From DTBU01 sp964568845 (GTDB taxonomy: Archaea; Thermoproteota; CALKCG01; B24), in contig CAZMSC010000010.1 in NCBI GenBank assembly GCA_964568845.1, forward strand, positions 1-52,333: a DNA stretch of 52,333 nt, in the 5' to 3' direction. Shown here one piece after another: positions 24,720 through 33,719 of this stretch. How positions within the stretch are numbered: position 1 is the first letter of the stretch; each line of letters begins with the position of its first letter. Under the pieces are notes generated by a model. It ran no database searches. It was given only the letters and a program-made list of their open reading frames with translations, and had not been told where the DNA came from. The position numbers were made by a program, and so were the translations under genes.

Positions 24720-27014
24720 AGTTTTAAAGCCTGCTATAGCGGCTTGACCTAAAGATATCCCTCCATCACCGGGTGGTACCTGAACATTAACGTAAGCTTT
24801 AAGCCCCTCATTCTCCACGACCTCTTTTATAGATTCAAATATTACCGTATTAACTGCAGCTCCTCCTGAAACTAAAACCCTATGCGCATTCCTACCCTTT
24901 AAAGCCGCAACTGCTAGTTCGCCGAGGGAAAGACCTAATGTCCTCTGAATACTATAAGCGAGAAGCTCGCGGGGCTTGTCGATCCTATAGATCAATTCTT
25001 CAAAGATCTTATGGATCTCCACAACAGGTTTAGAGGAAGAGACCTTAGGTGTAGGTAGTTCTACGGAGGTTTGTGGTTTCGATAGGGCTTCGAGTTTCAT
25101 AGCCGGCTCACCCTCATAAGTTCTTCTAAAGCAAATCCCCAGTAATGATGAGGCCGCGTCTAAAACCCTTCCCATACTCGACGTTACAGGGAGACTGCTC
25201 TTTTCCAAAAGTAGCAGCGTTGCTTCAACCTCTTCAACCCCATAGGGAAGACCCTTATGCAAACCCCTACTGACTATGAAATGTTCGACCTCCTCCCTAT
25301 TCATAAATTTCGATAGAATGGATATCAACATTCTAACAGGATATTCCGTAGCTTTGTCTCCACCGGGCATCGGTATTTGCTCCAAGTGTCCGAATCTGAC
25401 GAAAGAGCCGTATTTAACGATTAAGACTTCACCACCCCATATTGTCCCATCGTTTCCATATCCCGCACCATCAATGGTTATAGCGACTTCTTCGGAATCA
25501 CTACTGGCTTTAAGCTCAGCCATCAATGACGCTGCATGAGCATGATGATGCTGCACTTCTAAGAGTTCACAACCGTATGTTTTAATCCATTTCGCAGCTA
25601 GTATTCTATTCAAATAGTGAGGGTGCATATCTACAGCTAACAGAGCTTTAGAGGGGTCTACACCATACGTTTTAATGAGAAACATTAACGCTTTATCCAA
25701 TTCGATTAACGACGATACGTTTTCCATATCGCCAACAAATTGAGTCGGTATAGCTATATCTTTAAACGCTAAGCAACCAGTATTCTGGTAATGGGCACCA
25801 AGAGCTATTACAGGCCTTGAGATATTGAAGGGAAGTTTGATCCACATGGGAGCGTAACCTCTGCTTCTACGTATAATCGTGTAGAATCGTCCAGTTTTCC
25901 TCACGACGCTATCATCAACTCTATTAATTATCCTCCGATTATGCATTAAAAAGTAATCAGCAATACCGTTGAGCCTAGACTTTGCCTCGCCATTATCTAT
26001 ACACATGGGTTCACCGCTTTCATTACCACTGGTCATTATTAGGAGGCCATCTCTAACATTGGATAATATCAAGTGGTGTAGAGCAGTATATGGAAGCATA
26101 ATGCCTTGCATCGATAAACCAGGCGCTACGTATTTTGATACGGGGCTGTCCTCCCTTTCAGGTAGAAGGAGTATTGGTCTCCTAGGAGACTCTAGAAGAC
26201 GCGCATCCTCATCCGAAAGACTCACTATTTTAGATGCCACATCGAGGTTTAAAGCCATGATGGCAAGCGGCTTCTCGTATCTACGCTTCCTTCTCCTGAG
26301 TTTTAAAACCACTTCATCGTTTGTGGCTAAGCATGCTATATGGAAGCCACCTAATCCTTTAACTGCAACTATAAATCCTTCATCTATAAGTCTGGAGGCT
26401 TCAAGGATGGGGTTTTCAGCATTTATAGACCCGTTCCTGTCTTCAAGCCAAACTCTTGGACCGCAGACTGGACAGCAGTTCCCTTGAGCATGGAAGCGTC
26501 TTACAACATCAGGGTTTTCATACTCTTCTAAACAGTTAGAGCACATGGGGAAATCCCGCATGCTAGTATTCTCTCTATCGTAGGGTATTTTCTCCATCAT
26601 TGAGAATCTAGGTCCACACCAGGCACAGCTGTTGAGGGGGTACATAAACCGCCTATTTTCCAAGGTTAAAACCTCTGATAGACAGTTGGAGCATATCCCT
26701 ATGTCCGGTGGAATCATCGAATATGCTTCACGTTGCCTTCCACTTTCTTCTATGGAAAATTCTTCAAAGCCTTTAGGTTCAACATCATCTACTTTCAGAT
26801 CGTAGATGTCGGCTGGAGGGGGCTTATCGTTTTTAAGTCTTCTGAGAAACTCTTCAATAAGGTTTGGTGAGCCCTCTACAACTATTTCAACTTCGCTTCC
26901 ACCAAGGTTTCTAACATACCCTCTAAGGTTAAGTTGCTTAGCTAGTCTGTAGACGAATGGTCTAAAGCCAACGCCTTGAACAATACCCGTGACTGTTACC
27001 TTAATGCTCTTCAT
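24711..27014 (-). CDS. hypF: carbamoyltransferase HypF
   Basis: 767 residues, full length. Acylphosphatase domain at 1-90 (VTGIVQGVGFRPFVYRLA), two zinc-finger units (CSNCLSEV...CAWCGPRF and CSNCLEEY...CCPVCGPRV), a YrdC-like domain (AVKGLGGFHIAC) and a Kae1-like carbamoyltransferase domain (EVQHHHAHAASLMAE, ITIDGAGYGNDG, VLVSGGAAVNT). It activates carbamoyl phosphate and loads HypE to make the cyanide ligands of the NiFe site. Last gene of the hypD-C-E-F unit, 1 bp after hypE. Confidence 0.96.
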   Translation of the reverse strand: MKSIKVTVTGIVQGVGFRPFVYRLAKQLNLRGYVRNLGGSEVEIVVEGSPNLIEEFLRRLKNDKPPPADIYDLKVDDVEPKGFEEFSIEESGRQREAYSMIPPDIGICSNCLSEVLTLENRRFMYPLNSCAWCGPRFSMMEKIPYDRENTSMRDFPMCSNCLEEYENPDVVRRFHAQGNCCPVCGPRVWLEDRNGSINAENPILEASRLIDEGFIVAVKGLGGFHIACLATNDEVVLKLRRRKRRYEKPLAIMALNLDVASKIVSLSDEDARLLESPRRPILLLPEREDSPVSKYVAPGLSMQGIMLPYTALHHLILSNVRDGLLIMTSGNESGEPMCIDNGEAKSRLNGIADYFLMHNRRIINRVDDSVVRKTGRFYTIIRRSRGYAPMWIKLPFNISRPVIALGAHYQNTGCLAFKDIAIPTQFVGDMENVSSLIELDKALMFLIKTYGVDPSKALLAVDMHPHYLNRILAAKWIKTYGCELLEVQHHHAHAASLMAELKASSDSEEVAITIDGAGYGNDGTIWGGEVLIVKYGSFVRFGHLEQIPMPGGDKATEYPVRMLISILSKFMNREEVEHFIVSRGLHKGLPYGVEEVEATLLLLEKSSLPVTSSMGRVLDAASSLLGICFRRTYEGEPAMKLEALSKPQTSVELPTPKVSSSKPVVEIHKIFEELIYRIDKPRELLAYSIQRTLGLSLGELAVAALKGRNAHRVLVSGGAAVNTVIFESIKEVVENEGLKAYVNVQVPPGDGGISLGQAAIAGFKTLT

Positions 27015-27015
27015 G

Positions 27016-28044
27016 TTAGCATATCCTCGGAACTATTTCACCAGTTGGTGGCTCTAGCACTCTTAAACCGCCTATCTCGCTTCTAATTATAACTAAATCA
27101 TGAAACTCTTCATTTCTTCGGACTTCTCCCACAATAGCGGCATCACTGAAGCCTAGACTTCTTACGAATTCTAAAATTTCTTCTGCAATATTCCCATCGA
27201 CTGCTAAAACCGCTACACCTTCTGAGGCTAAATGTAATGGATCTACTCCAAGCATTTCAGAATACTTTCTAACAGGCTCTCTCAGCGGGATTTTAGATTC
27301 ATCGACGTATATCAAGTTGCCACTCAATTTGGCCCAGTTGTTGAGAAGCATAGATAGGCCTCCTCTAGTTGGATCGCCAGCGGCTTTTATGGCATTTGGG
27401 AAATGCGTCATTAAAGGCTTGAAAAGGCCTGTAAGAGGTTTAACGTCGCTTTTAAGCGCAACAGTATTTAATCCGTGTTGAAGTGCCATTATAGTTGCAC
27501 CATGCTCCCCTAAACAGCCTGATACAATTATTCGATTACCCGGTTGAATGTTCAAGTCAACTATTGGTTTTTCAGATATTCCTATTCCAGTTGTTGATAT
27601 GACTATCTTATCTACGTGACCTCTAGGCATGACTTTGAAATCGCCTCCTATTAGGGCGACGTTTTCAGCAGTCAACGTTTCAACCATTGAATCGATTATA
27701 CGCTTCAACATATCTATGGGAAAACCCTCTTCAACAATTATCGTATCCAACATTGCTATTGGAAAACCACCCATAACCAATACGTCGTTTATTGAACCGC
27801 ATACGGCAAGTTTACCTATGTCTCCTCCGGGGAAGAATATGGGTGAAACCGTGTAGGAGTCTGTCGAAATTACTAAGAACCTTCCATTTCCAATTGGGAT
27901 TAATGCGCTGTCATCCGGATGGTCTATTCCAAGGCCTCCCTCGACTTTTTTAAATCCATTTTCAACCCTGCTGAAGATTAGATCTTCCAAAAGTTCAGTT
28001 GTCTCTTTTCCACCAGCTCCATGAGCTAAAGTAATCTTACTCAT
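27016..28044 (-). CDS. hypE: hydrogenase maturation protein HypE
   Basis: 342 residues from ATG 28044 (MSKITLAHGAGGKET); a start four codons earlier is open but the family begins here. PurM/AIR synthase-like fold with GIDHPDDSALI, GSINDVLVMGG and DPTRGGLSMLLNNWA. The C-terminus is PRIC, the essential Cys that carries thiocarboxamide/thiocyanate. ATP-dependent dehydration yields the CN ligand passed to HypC-HypD. The start overlaps hypC by 8 bp. Confidence 0.96.
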   Translation of the reverse strand: MSKITLAHGAGGKETTELLEDLIFSRVENGFKKVEGGLGIDHPDDSALIPIGNGRFLVISTDSYTVSPIFFPGGDIGKLAVCGSINDVLVMGGFPIAMLDTIIVEEGFPIDMLKRIIDSMVETLTAENVALIGGDFKVMPRGHVDKIVISTTGIGISEKPIVDLNIQPGNRIIVSGCLGEHGATIMALQHGLNTVALKSDVKPLTGLFKPLMTHFPNAIKAAGDPTRGGLSMLLNNWAKLSGNLIYVDESKIPLREPVRKYSEMLGVDPLHLASEGVAVLAVDGNIAEEILEFVRSLGFSDAAIVGEVRRNEEFHDLVIIRSEIGGLRVLEPPTGEIVPRIC

Positions 28045-28342
28045 GGTTGGCACCACTCAACATCTCAGATATTAGCTCACTATAGTACCGTTTGACGTCT
28101 TCTTCATTTAAGCCATCTTCTTTAGCCAGTTGGAGAGCCATATCCATGTACGTCTCTAAAACCTTCAATGCTTCTTCTTTGTCTATCTTTGAAATCGCTA
28201 TTCCGGCATGTACTATGACATAGTCGCCAGCTTTTAAATCTTCAACAGCGACTAGAACCTCTCTTTCGACATTTCCTCCGAAATCTACGAGCGCTTTAAA
28301 TCCCTTCCGTTTTAAAACTTTAGCAGGAACCCCCCAGCACAT
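28037..28342 (-). CDS. hypC: hydrogenase maturation chaperone HypC
   Basis: 101 residues from the ATG at 28342, chosen because HypC needs Cys as residue 2 (MCWGVPAKVLK); a TTG two codons upstream is less likely. OB-fold block with VDFGGNVEREV, GDYVIVHAGIAISKID. HypC ferries the iron ligand set with HypD. It lies 10 bp after hypD and overlaps hypE. The C-terminal extension (LAKEDGLNEEDVKRYYSEL) is somewhat longer than in bacterial HypC. Confidence 0.95.
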   Translation of the reverse strand: MCWGVPAKVLKRKGFKALVDFGGNVEREVLVAVEDLKAGDYVIVHAGIAISKIDKEEALKVLETYMDMALQLAKEDGLNEEDVKRYYSELISEMLSGANHE

Positions 28343-28352
28343 GTTCAAACAC

Positions 28353-29564
28353 CTAGCTTCTCAGATTGATGTAACCTCCAAATCTAGCCCATATAGAGCA
28401 TGTTCCTTCAGAAGATACCATACATGGTCCTAATGGCTTAGACGGCTTACACGAATTCAAAAAAAACTTACAATCTATAGGTTTAGCTAAACCTAAGATT
28501 ACTTCTGAACATTTACATCCGCTGAAGCTATCGTCATTCCAGGAAGTTCTACTGGGCCTATCTAAACTGAATACTTTAAACGCATCATGGTTTGAATACG
28601 CATCTTTAACTTCTAAACCGCTCTTATCTATAAACCCTATCCCCCTCCATAAAGAATCGACTACGTCGAAAGCCGCATCGATAGTTTTTAGAGATTCAAC
28701 GTTTCCATTCCAAGAAACCACTCTGCGGTATTCAACTCTTGCGCCGACTTCACTCTTCCATATCATTCTCAGAAGCTCCAATATCGAGAGAAGTAGATCC
28801 AGCGGTTCAAAACCGGAGATTACTGCTGGTACACCGAGCTTTTTAGAGAGGTCGTCCCAGGGTTTGGCGCCCGTTACGGCGGATACGTGTCCTGGAGCGA
28901 TTATACCGTCGATTGAAGGCATGGATCTTTTCTTAGCCTCCATTACAGCATACTCGGCGGCTGGAGGGGTTAACCTAAGGGCGGATAAAATGTACATGTT
29001 TTTTGGGATGAGGCGGTTGATTAGGGGAATAGCATATCCTGGGGCTGTGGTTTCGAAGCCTATGGCTAGGAAGATAGATTCCCCTGTGTAATTGGATGCT
29101 TCTTTCAGAGCGTCTAGAAAGCTGTAAACGACCACAACTTTCCCTCCTGACGCTCTAGCCTCGGCTAGACTCCTGACGCCTTTAACAGGTTTAACCGCAG
29201 GGAGTTTAAAAGCATCTCCGAATGTATAGATTGTAACGCCTTCAAGCGATAGTTTAACCGCGTGTTCTATTAGGAAAGATGGGGTTATACATACTGGGCA
29301 ACCTGGCCCAGCTACAAGCTCGATGTTCTCAGGTAGAAGGCTTCTTATACCGTAGTGAACGGTTGTCCACTCATGGGTTCCACAGAAATTCATAAACTTG
29401 AATTTAAAATCTCTTCCGCGAATTTTTGCAAATCTATCTACGTACTTATGTATAAGCGTCTTGACCTCTCCAGCAAACCTCCTATTGCGTCTATAGAGGT
29501 TTTCAATACCCACGTTAAATCCCCTTTGGGTATTGAAGTCTTCTAGAGTTTTAAAAGTCTCCAT
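28353..29564 (-). CDS. hypD: hydrogenase formation protein HypD
   Basis: 403 residues. Conserved FCGTHEWT, GPGCPVCITP, IGFETTAPG and GHVSAVTG blocks with the iron- and redox-active cysteines, and a C-terminal Cys-rich [4Fe-4S] region (CKCSEVILG ... CKPSKPLGPC ... EGTC). It is the scaffold on which Fe(CN)2CO is assembled. First gene of the minus-strand hypD-hypC-hypE-hypF operon; start ATG at 29564 close to a palindromic TATA element (29591-29604). Confidence 0.96.
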   Translation of the reverse strand: METFKTLEDFNTQRGFNVGIENLYRRNRRFAGEVKTLIHKYVDRFAKIRGRDFKFKFMNFCGTHEWTTVHYGIRSLLPENIELVAGPGCPVCITPSFLIEHAVKLSLEGVTIYTFGDAFKLPAVKPVKGVRSLAEARASGGKVVVVYSFLDALKEASNYTGESIFLAIGFETTAPGYAIPLINRLIPKNMYILSALRLTPPAAEYAVMEAKKRSMPSIDGIIAPGHVSAVTGAKPWDDLSKKLGVPAVISGFEPLDLLLSILELLRMIWKSEVGARVEYRRVVSWNGNVESLKTIDAAFDVVDSLWRGIGFIDKSGLEVKDAYSNHDAFKVFSLDRPSRTSWNDDSFSGCKCSEVILGLAKPIDCKFFLNSCKPSKPLGPCMVSSEGTCSIWARFGGYINLRS

Positions 29565-29590
29565 TAATAGCTTGATTTTATGTGGAAATG

Positions 29591-29604
29591 CTGTTATATA
29601 ACAG
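29591..29604 (-). promoter_or_regulatory. palindromic TATA element of the hypD operon
   Basis: CTGTTATATAACAG is a perfect 14-bp palindrome with a strong TATA core (TTATATAA), 27-40 nt before the hypD ATG. If used as the TATA box, transcription would start within a few bases of the start codon. A symmetric repressor could bind the same site and block TBP (inference). Confidence 0.45.
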
Positions 29605-29719
29605 TTACTTTCAATACCGAAGTATACGGTGTGAAGATGTTGTGGAGTTGGGGGAAACTTTTAACGGTAGCTCTTACGAATAATATGATTGTTAATGGCC
29701 TTCAGCTTGGGTGTTCTAA

Positions 29720-30403
29720 TTGGTCTTAGCTGGTAAAATATTCCGGTTAGTTGAAGATACACCTTTAGACAGGATAGCTGAGAAACTTAAAGGTTATAGG
29801 GTTGAGGAGGATTTTGAAGAGGAAGATTACAAGGTCAAGTTGATTACAGAGGTCATGGATTTAGCCATGGGCTTTAACAGCCTAAGAGGTGTTTTAGCAT
29901 GGGATATTCTACGGTTCACATACCACCGTGGGAGGAGGATACCCATACCGAAGACTCTATATTTAACATTTGGATTCTTCAAAAGACCAGGTGCAACGTT
30001 CCTACTGGTTATCGAGAAGAAGAATATGGCTAATAAGGCGGCAAACCTCTTCAGCCAACTACTATTCATATCAAAAGGCTATATTTTAAACGTTTCAATA
30101 CCTCCCGAGAAGATGAGAGAATACCATGAGAAGAACCCTGAAAACACAAAAGTCATATTCTTCGATAACCTACCGATACCGAATATAGATAAACTATCCC
30201 TATACGGTCCAGATTTAACCCAAACAGACCTATACAGCAACTATCTTAAAATGGGAAGCATATGGTACTTAGTAACGGTTTCCAACAGCTATGGAGCAAT
30301 AGTCGGACTTACAAGAGACGGAGTTGTAGTGGCATTTGGCAATATGGAGAAGACGGATTTCATAAACATGGTGAACACGGAAATAATTCCGCTAATAGGT
30401 TAA
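29720..30403 (+). CDS. conserved-looking protein of unknown function
   Basis: 227 residues, not recognised. No signal peptide or membrane helix. Acidic N-terminal third (KGYRVEEDFEEEDYKVKL), then beta-rich segments TLYLTFGFFK, ATFLLVIEKK, KVIFFDNLPIPN and a C-terminal strand pattern SIWYLVTVSN...IVGLTRDGVVVAFGN. TTG start at 29720. It lies divergent from hypD and tail-to-tail with the PaREP1 gene (9-bp gap). Codon use looks like that of its neighbours. No function is proposed. Confidence 0.6.
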   Translation: MVLAGKIFRLVEDTPLDRIAEKLKGYRVEEDFEEEDYKVKLITEVMDLAMGFNSLRGVLAWDILRFTYHRGRRIPIPKTLYLTFGFFKRPGATFLLVIEKKNMANKAANLFSQLLFISKGYILNVSIPPEKMREYHEKNPENTKVIFFDNLPIPNIDKLSLYGPDLTQTDLYSNYLKMGSIWYLVTVSNSYGAIVGLTRDGVVVAFGNMEKTDFINMVNTEIIPLIG

Positions 30404-30412
30404 AGTTAACCC

Positions 30413-30907
30413 TTATCCTTTAGCGATCAGCTTTTTCAGTTTAGCTATTAAGGTTTTCACATCCTCTACTCCATCAGCTACTTGGCTTTCAGTGAACCAG
30501 TTCTCATAGAAGTTTTGATGTAACGATGTGGCGCTTCTCCAAAGCCTCCCAAGATCCTTATCCCCAACTTTCTCCGAGACCTGCGCTACGAATTTATGGA
30601 GCTCTCCGTGAGATCTCAGCTCCTTGCCCTCCATTGCGGCTATAGCCTTAACAATTTGTGAGGCTGCACCCCAAGCCTTTTCAGATGCCTGAACGTAATC
30701 CTTCTTCGCTAAGAAGCCTTCAGCTTCGCTCATGTACTTTTCGCTAAGTCTAAGATGGAGCTCGGCTTTAGCCTCTGGATCAGAGATGTTAAGTTGCGTC
30801 AAAATAGCCTTACATACAAACTCCTCTACAGTTCCCCCCTCGGATTCTGACACGCCCTTAAGGACCTTTAATACTATATCTGGTAGCGTGATGGTGATTG
30901 TATTCAT
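30413..30907 (-). CDS. RHH-PaREP1 (HEPN-like) fusion protein
   Basis: 164 residues from the ATG at 30907 (preceded by AAGGG); the frame is open 39 codons further but that part is not protein-like. Residues 1-40 (NTITITLPDIVLKVL ... EEFVCKAILTQL) look like a ribbon-helix-helix. The rest matches the PaREP1 family: LRLSEKYMSEAEGFLAKKDY, VQASEKAWGAASQIVKAIA, and RSATSLHQNFYENW. PaREP1 is all-helical and has been grouped with HEPN domains; RSATSLH fits the HEPN Rx4-6H pattern. It could be an RNase-type toxin fused to its DNA-binding antitoxin-like part, or a regulator. Common in Thermoproteota. Confidence 0.7.
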   Translation of the reverse strand: MNTITITLPDIVLKVLKGVSESEGGTVEEFVCKAILTQLNISDPEAKAELHLRLSEKYMSEAEGFLAKKDYVQASEKAWGAASQIVKAIAAMEGKELRSHGELHKFVAQVSEKVGDKDLGRLWRSATSLHQNFYENWFTESQVADGVEDVKTLIAKLKKLIAKG

Positions 30908-31253
30908 ACCCTTACTTAATAACGTTAAGGTTTGCCAATTTAAAGCTATCTGGTTTTCGCAATCGTCAAGTCTATGTCTCAATGGAATCGATTCGGAAGA
31001 GAAGAGCCCATGTTTCAAAGTCACCTTTTGCCATAAGAAAAATAATTTAGAAAGCTACCAATCGGTGGGAAACTGCAGACCCATATATGTGTAGATGTTA
31101 CTGTAAGTTCAACGCTTCAAAGATCATAGAAGCGGGTTCAAACCCGTAATCGCATTCAACGGAATAATAATGTTCAGGTAAACACAAGTAAAATCTAACC
31201 TTAAAAATATTAGAGGCTAGGTTTAATAGGAGGCTTACTATAACGGATGAGGG
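30908..31253. other. 346-bp intergenic region before the ECF operon
   Basis: Divergent region between the PaREP1 gene and ecfA1. It has a small hairpin CGGGT-TCAA-ACCCG at 31133-31146 that resembles a tRNA T arm but has no matching acceptor or anticodon arm. TATA-like TTAAAAATAT at 31201-31210 is placed to start transcription near 31232, with GATGAGGG just before the ecfA1 ATG. No gene seen. Confidence 0.4.
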
Positions 31254-32096
31254 ATGTCTAAAGCCGTTGAAGTCAGAGGACTTTACTACAGGTATGATGG
31301 GATGGATGAAGACGTCCTGCTAAATATCAACTTGGAAATTGAGAGGGGGGAGGTCGTTTTACTGACTGGAGCTAGTGGATGTGGTAAAACGACCTTATGC
31401 AGATGTTTCAACGGTTTAATACCGCACTTCTATGGTGGAGATTTGAGGGGAGAAGTTCAAGTGGCTGGATTTGATGTTAAGAAAACCCCTATCCATAAAA
31501 TGGCGCTCAAAGTCGGATTTATATTTCAAAACCCCGATAGCCAACTCTTCTCACTCACAGTTGAACGGGATGTAGCGTTTGGTTTAGAGAACTTAGGCGT
31601 AGAGAGAGGGGAAATTAAGCGTAGAGTGGATTGGGCTTTAGAAGTTGTCGGAATGAAAGAGTATAGGTACTCTGCTCCTTATGAGCTTTCAGGGGGGCAG
31701 AAGCAGAGGATTGCAATAGCCTCAGTATTAGCTATGAACCCTGAAATCATAGTCTTAGATGAGCCGACTGCATACTTAGACCCTAAAACGTCTCTGAAGA
31801 TTTTTCAACTGTTGGATGATCTTAATCGGAAACTTGGCTTAACAGTCGTTCTAGTTGAACATAGATTAGATTTGGCTTCAAGATATGCGTCTAGGCTCAT
31901 AGTTATGAGCCAGGGACGTATAGTGCTTGACGGTGACCCCGCCACACTGTTTCACCATAAACTTGAAGAATACGGTATAAGTACGCCCAGACTCATACGG
32001 TTTTTCAGACAGCTTGAGAAGGAGGGATATAGTTTTGATAGACTTCCACTCAGCACGGAAGAAGCCTCTATCATCCTTAGGAGGGTTATCTCTTGA
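31254..32096 (+). CDS. ecfA1: ECF transporter ATP-binding protein A1
   Basis: 280 residues, ABC ATPase. Walker A GASGCGKTT, Q-loop FQNPDSQLFS (ECF-type, with the PDSQ stretch), signature LSGGQKQR, Walker B IVLDEPTA, H-loop VVLVEHRLDLA. This is the first of three overlapping genes (A-A'-T) of an energy-coupling-factor vitamin or metal importer. No substrate-binding S component is adjacent, so this is probably a shared module working with S proteins encoded elsewhere. Confidence 0.93.
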   Translation: MSKAVEVRGLYYRYDGMDEDVLLNINLEIERGEVVLLTGASGCGKTTLCRCFNGLIPHFYGGDLRGEVQVAGFDVKKTPIHKMALKVGFIFQNPDSQLFSLTVERDVAFGLENLGVERGEIKRRVDWALEVVGMKEYRYSAPYELSGGQKQRIAIASVLAMNPEIIVLDEPTAYLDPKTSLKIFQLLDDLNRKLGLTVVLVEHRLDLASRYASRLIVMSQGRIVLDGDPATLFHHKLEEYGISTPRLIRFFRQLEKEGYSFDRLPLSTEEASIILRRVIS

Positions 32097-32935
32097 TAGA
32101 GGCTATAGATGTTTACTACACGTATCCAAATGGATTTACAGCACTTAAAGGGGTAAGTTTAACAATAGATAGAGGTGAGTGTGTAGCCATAATGGGTGAA
32201 AACGGCGCTGGAAAAACCACGTTGATTAAACACTTCAACGGGCTTCTTAAACCTACTAAAGGAGCTGTGTTGGTAGATGGAAACGATACGAGGGATTTAT
32301 CGGTAGCTCAGCTTTCTAGAAAAGTTGGATTGGTGTTTCAAAACCCCGACCATCAGTTTTTCAGCGAAACCGTCGAGGAAGAAGTTGCCTTCGCGCTGAA
32401 AAACTTCGGATTCCAAGAAGATGAGATTAAACGAAGGATTGACCAGGTTCTTGAAAGAATGGGGCTTACACAGTATAGACGATCTTCACCATTTAACTTA
32501 AGCGGAGGTGAGAAGAAAAGGCTTGCAATAGCTTCAGTGATCGTATTCAACCCGGATTATTTGATTCTCGACGAACCTACTATAGGTCAGGATTATCTGC
32601 AGAAGTGCGAAATCATTAAGATTATAAAGTCTTTCCTTAAAGAGGGTAAGGCTGTTGTGGTTGTGACGCATGATTTAGAGTTTGTCGTGGATTTAAAGCC
32701 GAGAATCGTATTGATGAGCCAGGGAAAGATCATACTAGACGGTTATGCCGATAAGGTACTGACGAATCTAAAGATTCTAGATGATGCTTCACTACTCCCT
32801 CCGCAGATAACTGAACTGGCCTATAGGCTTCTAAACTCTCCAAGTCTGGAGGGGATTTTAAATGAACAGGACCTGATGGAGATGGTTAAACCATTACTTA
32901 AAAGAGGGTATAAGTGTAATGATGCGTGTATTTGA
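32093..32935 (+). CDS. ecfA2: ECF transporter ATP-binding protein A2
   Basis: 280 residues, second ABC ATPase of the module. Walker A GENGAGKTT, Q-loop FQNPDHQFFSE, signature LSGGEKKR, Walker B LILDEPTI, H-loop VVVTHDLEFV. TTG start overlaps the ecfA1 stop by 4 bp; 3' end overlaps ecfT by 17 bp. The pair would form the EcfA-EcfA' heterodimer. Confidence 0.93.
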   Translation: MIEAIDVYYTYPNGFTALKGVSLTIDRGECVAIMGENGAGKTTLIKHFNGLLKPTKGAVLVDGNDTRDLSVAQLSRKVGLVFQNPDHQFFSETVEEEVAFALKNFGFQEDEIKRRIDQVLERMGLTQYRRSSPFNLSGGEKKRLAIASVIVFNPDYLILDEPTIGQDYLQKCEIIKIIKSFLKEGKAVVVVTHDLEFVVDLKPRIVLMSQGKIILDGYADKVLTNLKILDDASLLPPQITELAYRLLNSPSLEGILNEQDLMEMVKPLLKRGYKCNDACI

Positions 32936-33671
32936 AGGATTGAGGTTTAGAAGGGTTGAAAGTCCAATACACAGTTTAGACCCCAGGTCTAAAGCAGTAT
33001 TTCTGGTTGTTTTAAGTAGCTTATCGGTTCTATACTCAGACCCTTTAACGCTCACAGTTTTACTGATCATACAGGTACCTCTGGTATACATGGCGAAGGT
33101 TGTTAAGTTCTGGCTGAACTCCCTCAAGGGGTCTGCCTTCTTAATGACGTTTATATTCGCTGTGAACTTTTTAACGAGCTATTTTTACATGGGGGGTTTC
33201 ACAGCGGACGGTTTAATCATGGCAACCTCTATGACTATTAGATTTATAACACTCATAGGGGCATTCTCCCTATTCTTCCTCACAACGACGCCGGAAGACT
33301 TAAGCCTAGCCTTGGAGAGGCTTAAAATACCCTATGACATATGCTTCGCTTTCACAGCCGCTATGAGATTTGTACCGGACATAGCTTTAGAGGCGCAATC
33401 GATAATGGATGCGCAGAAGTCCAGGGGGTTAGAGCTTGAAAAGGGAAAGCTTATAGATAGAATTCGCAATATGCTACCGATATTGGTGCCATTGTTCATA
33501 AGAAGCTTCCAAAGGAGTATGGAGCTTGCCGAAGCCATGGAGTCTAGAGCCTACGGGGCGATAAGGAAGAGGACTAGTCTATACGAGTTGAAGATGTCTA
33601 GGAATGACTATGTTTTAATAGTATTCTCAACATTATTCATGTTGGCGGTTATAGCCGTTAAAAGCTTCTAA
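32919..33671 (+). CDS. ecfT: ECF transporter transmembrane protein EcfT
   Basis: 250 residues. Helices at about 24-45, 55-80, 85-110 and near the C-terminus, separated by the two cytosolic coupling-helix motifs of EcfT: DAQKSRGLEL and AEAMESRAYG (Ala-x-x-Arg-Gly type). An N-terminal SPIHSLDPRSKAVFLVV block is also typical. It couples ATPases to the S component. Last gene of the operon; livK follows after 123 bp with its own promoter. Confidence 0.92.
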   Translation: MMRVFEGLRFRRVESPIHSLDPRSKAVFLVVLSSLSVLYSDPLTLTVLLIIQVPLVYMAKVVKFWLNSLKGSAFLMTFIFAVNFLTSYFYMGGFTADGLIMATSMTIRFITLIGAFSLFFLTTTPEDLSLALERLKIPYDICFAFTAAMRFVPDIALEAQSIMDAQKSRGLELEKGKLIDRIRNMLPILVPLFIRSFQRSMELAEAMESRAYGAIRKRTSLYELKMSRNDYVLIVFSTLFMLAVIAVKSF

Positions 33672-33719
33672 AATAATACCAGAGAACAATTATAAAGGCT
33701 ATTTTAAGAAGCCATAAAG

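Noticed and set aside
31125..31160. tRNA-like T arm (GCGGGTTCAAACCCG)
   Set aside because: The stem pairs 4-5 bp only in a hairpin register, not as a 5-bp T stem with a 7-nt loop, and no acceptor, D or anticodon arm can be found around it.
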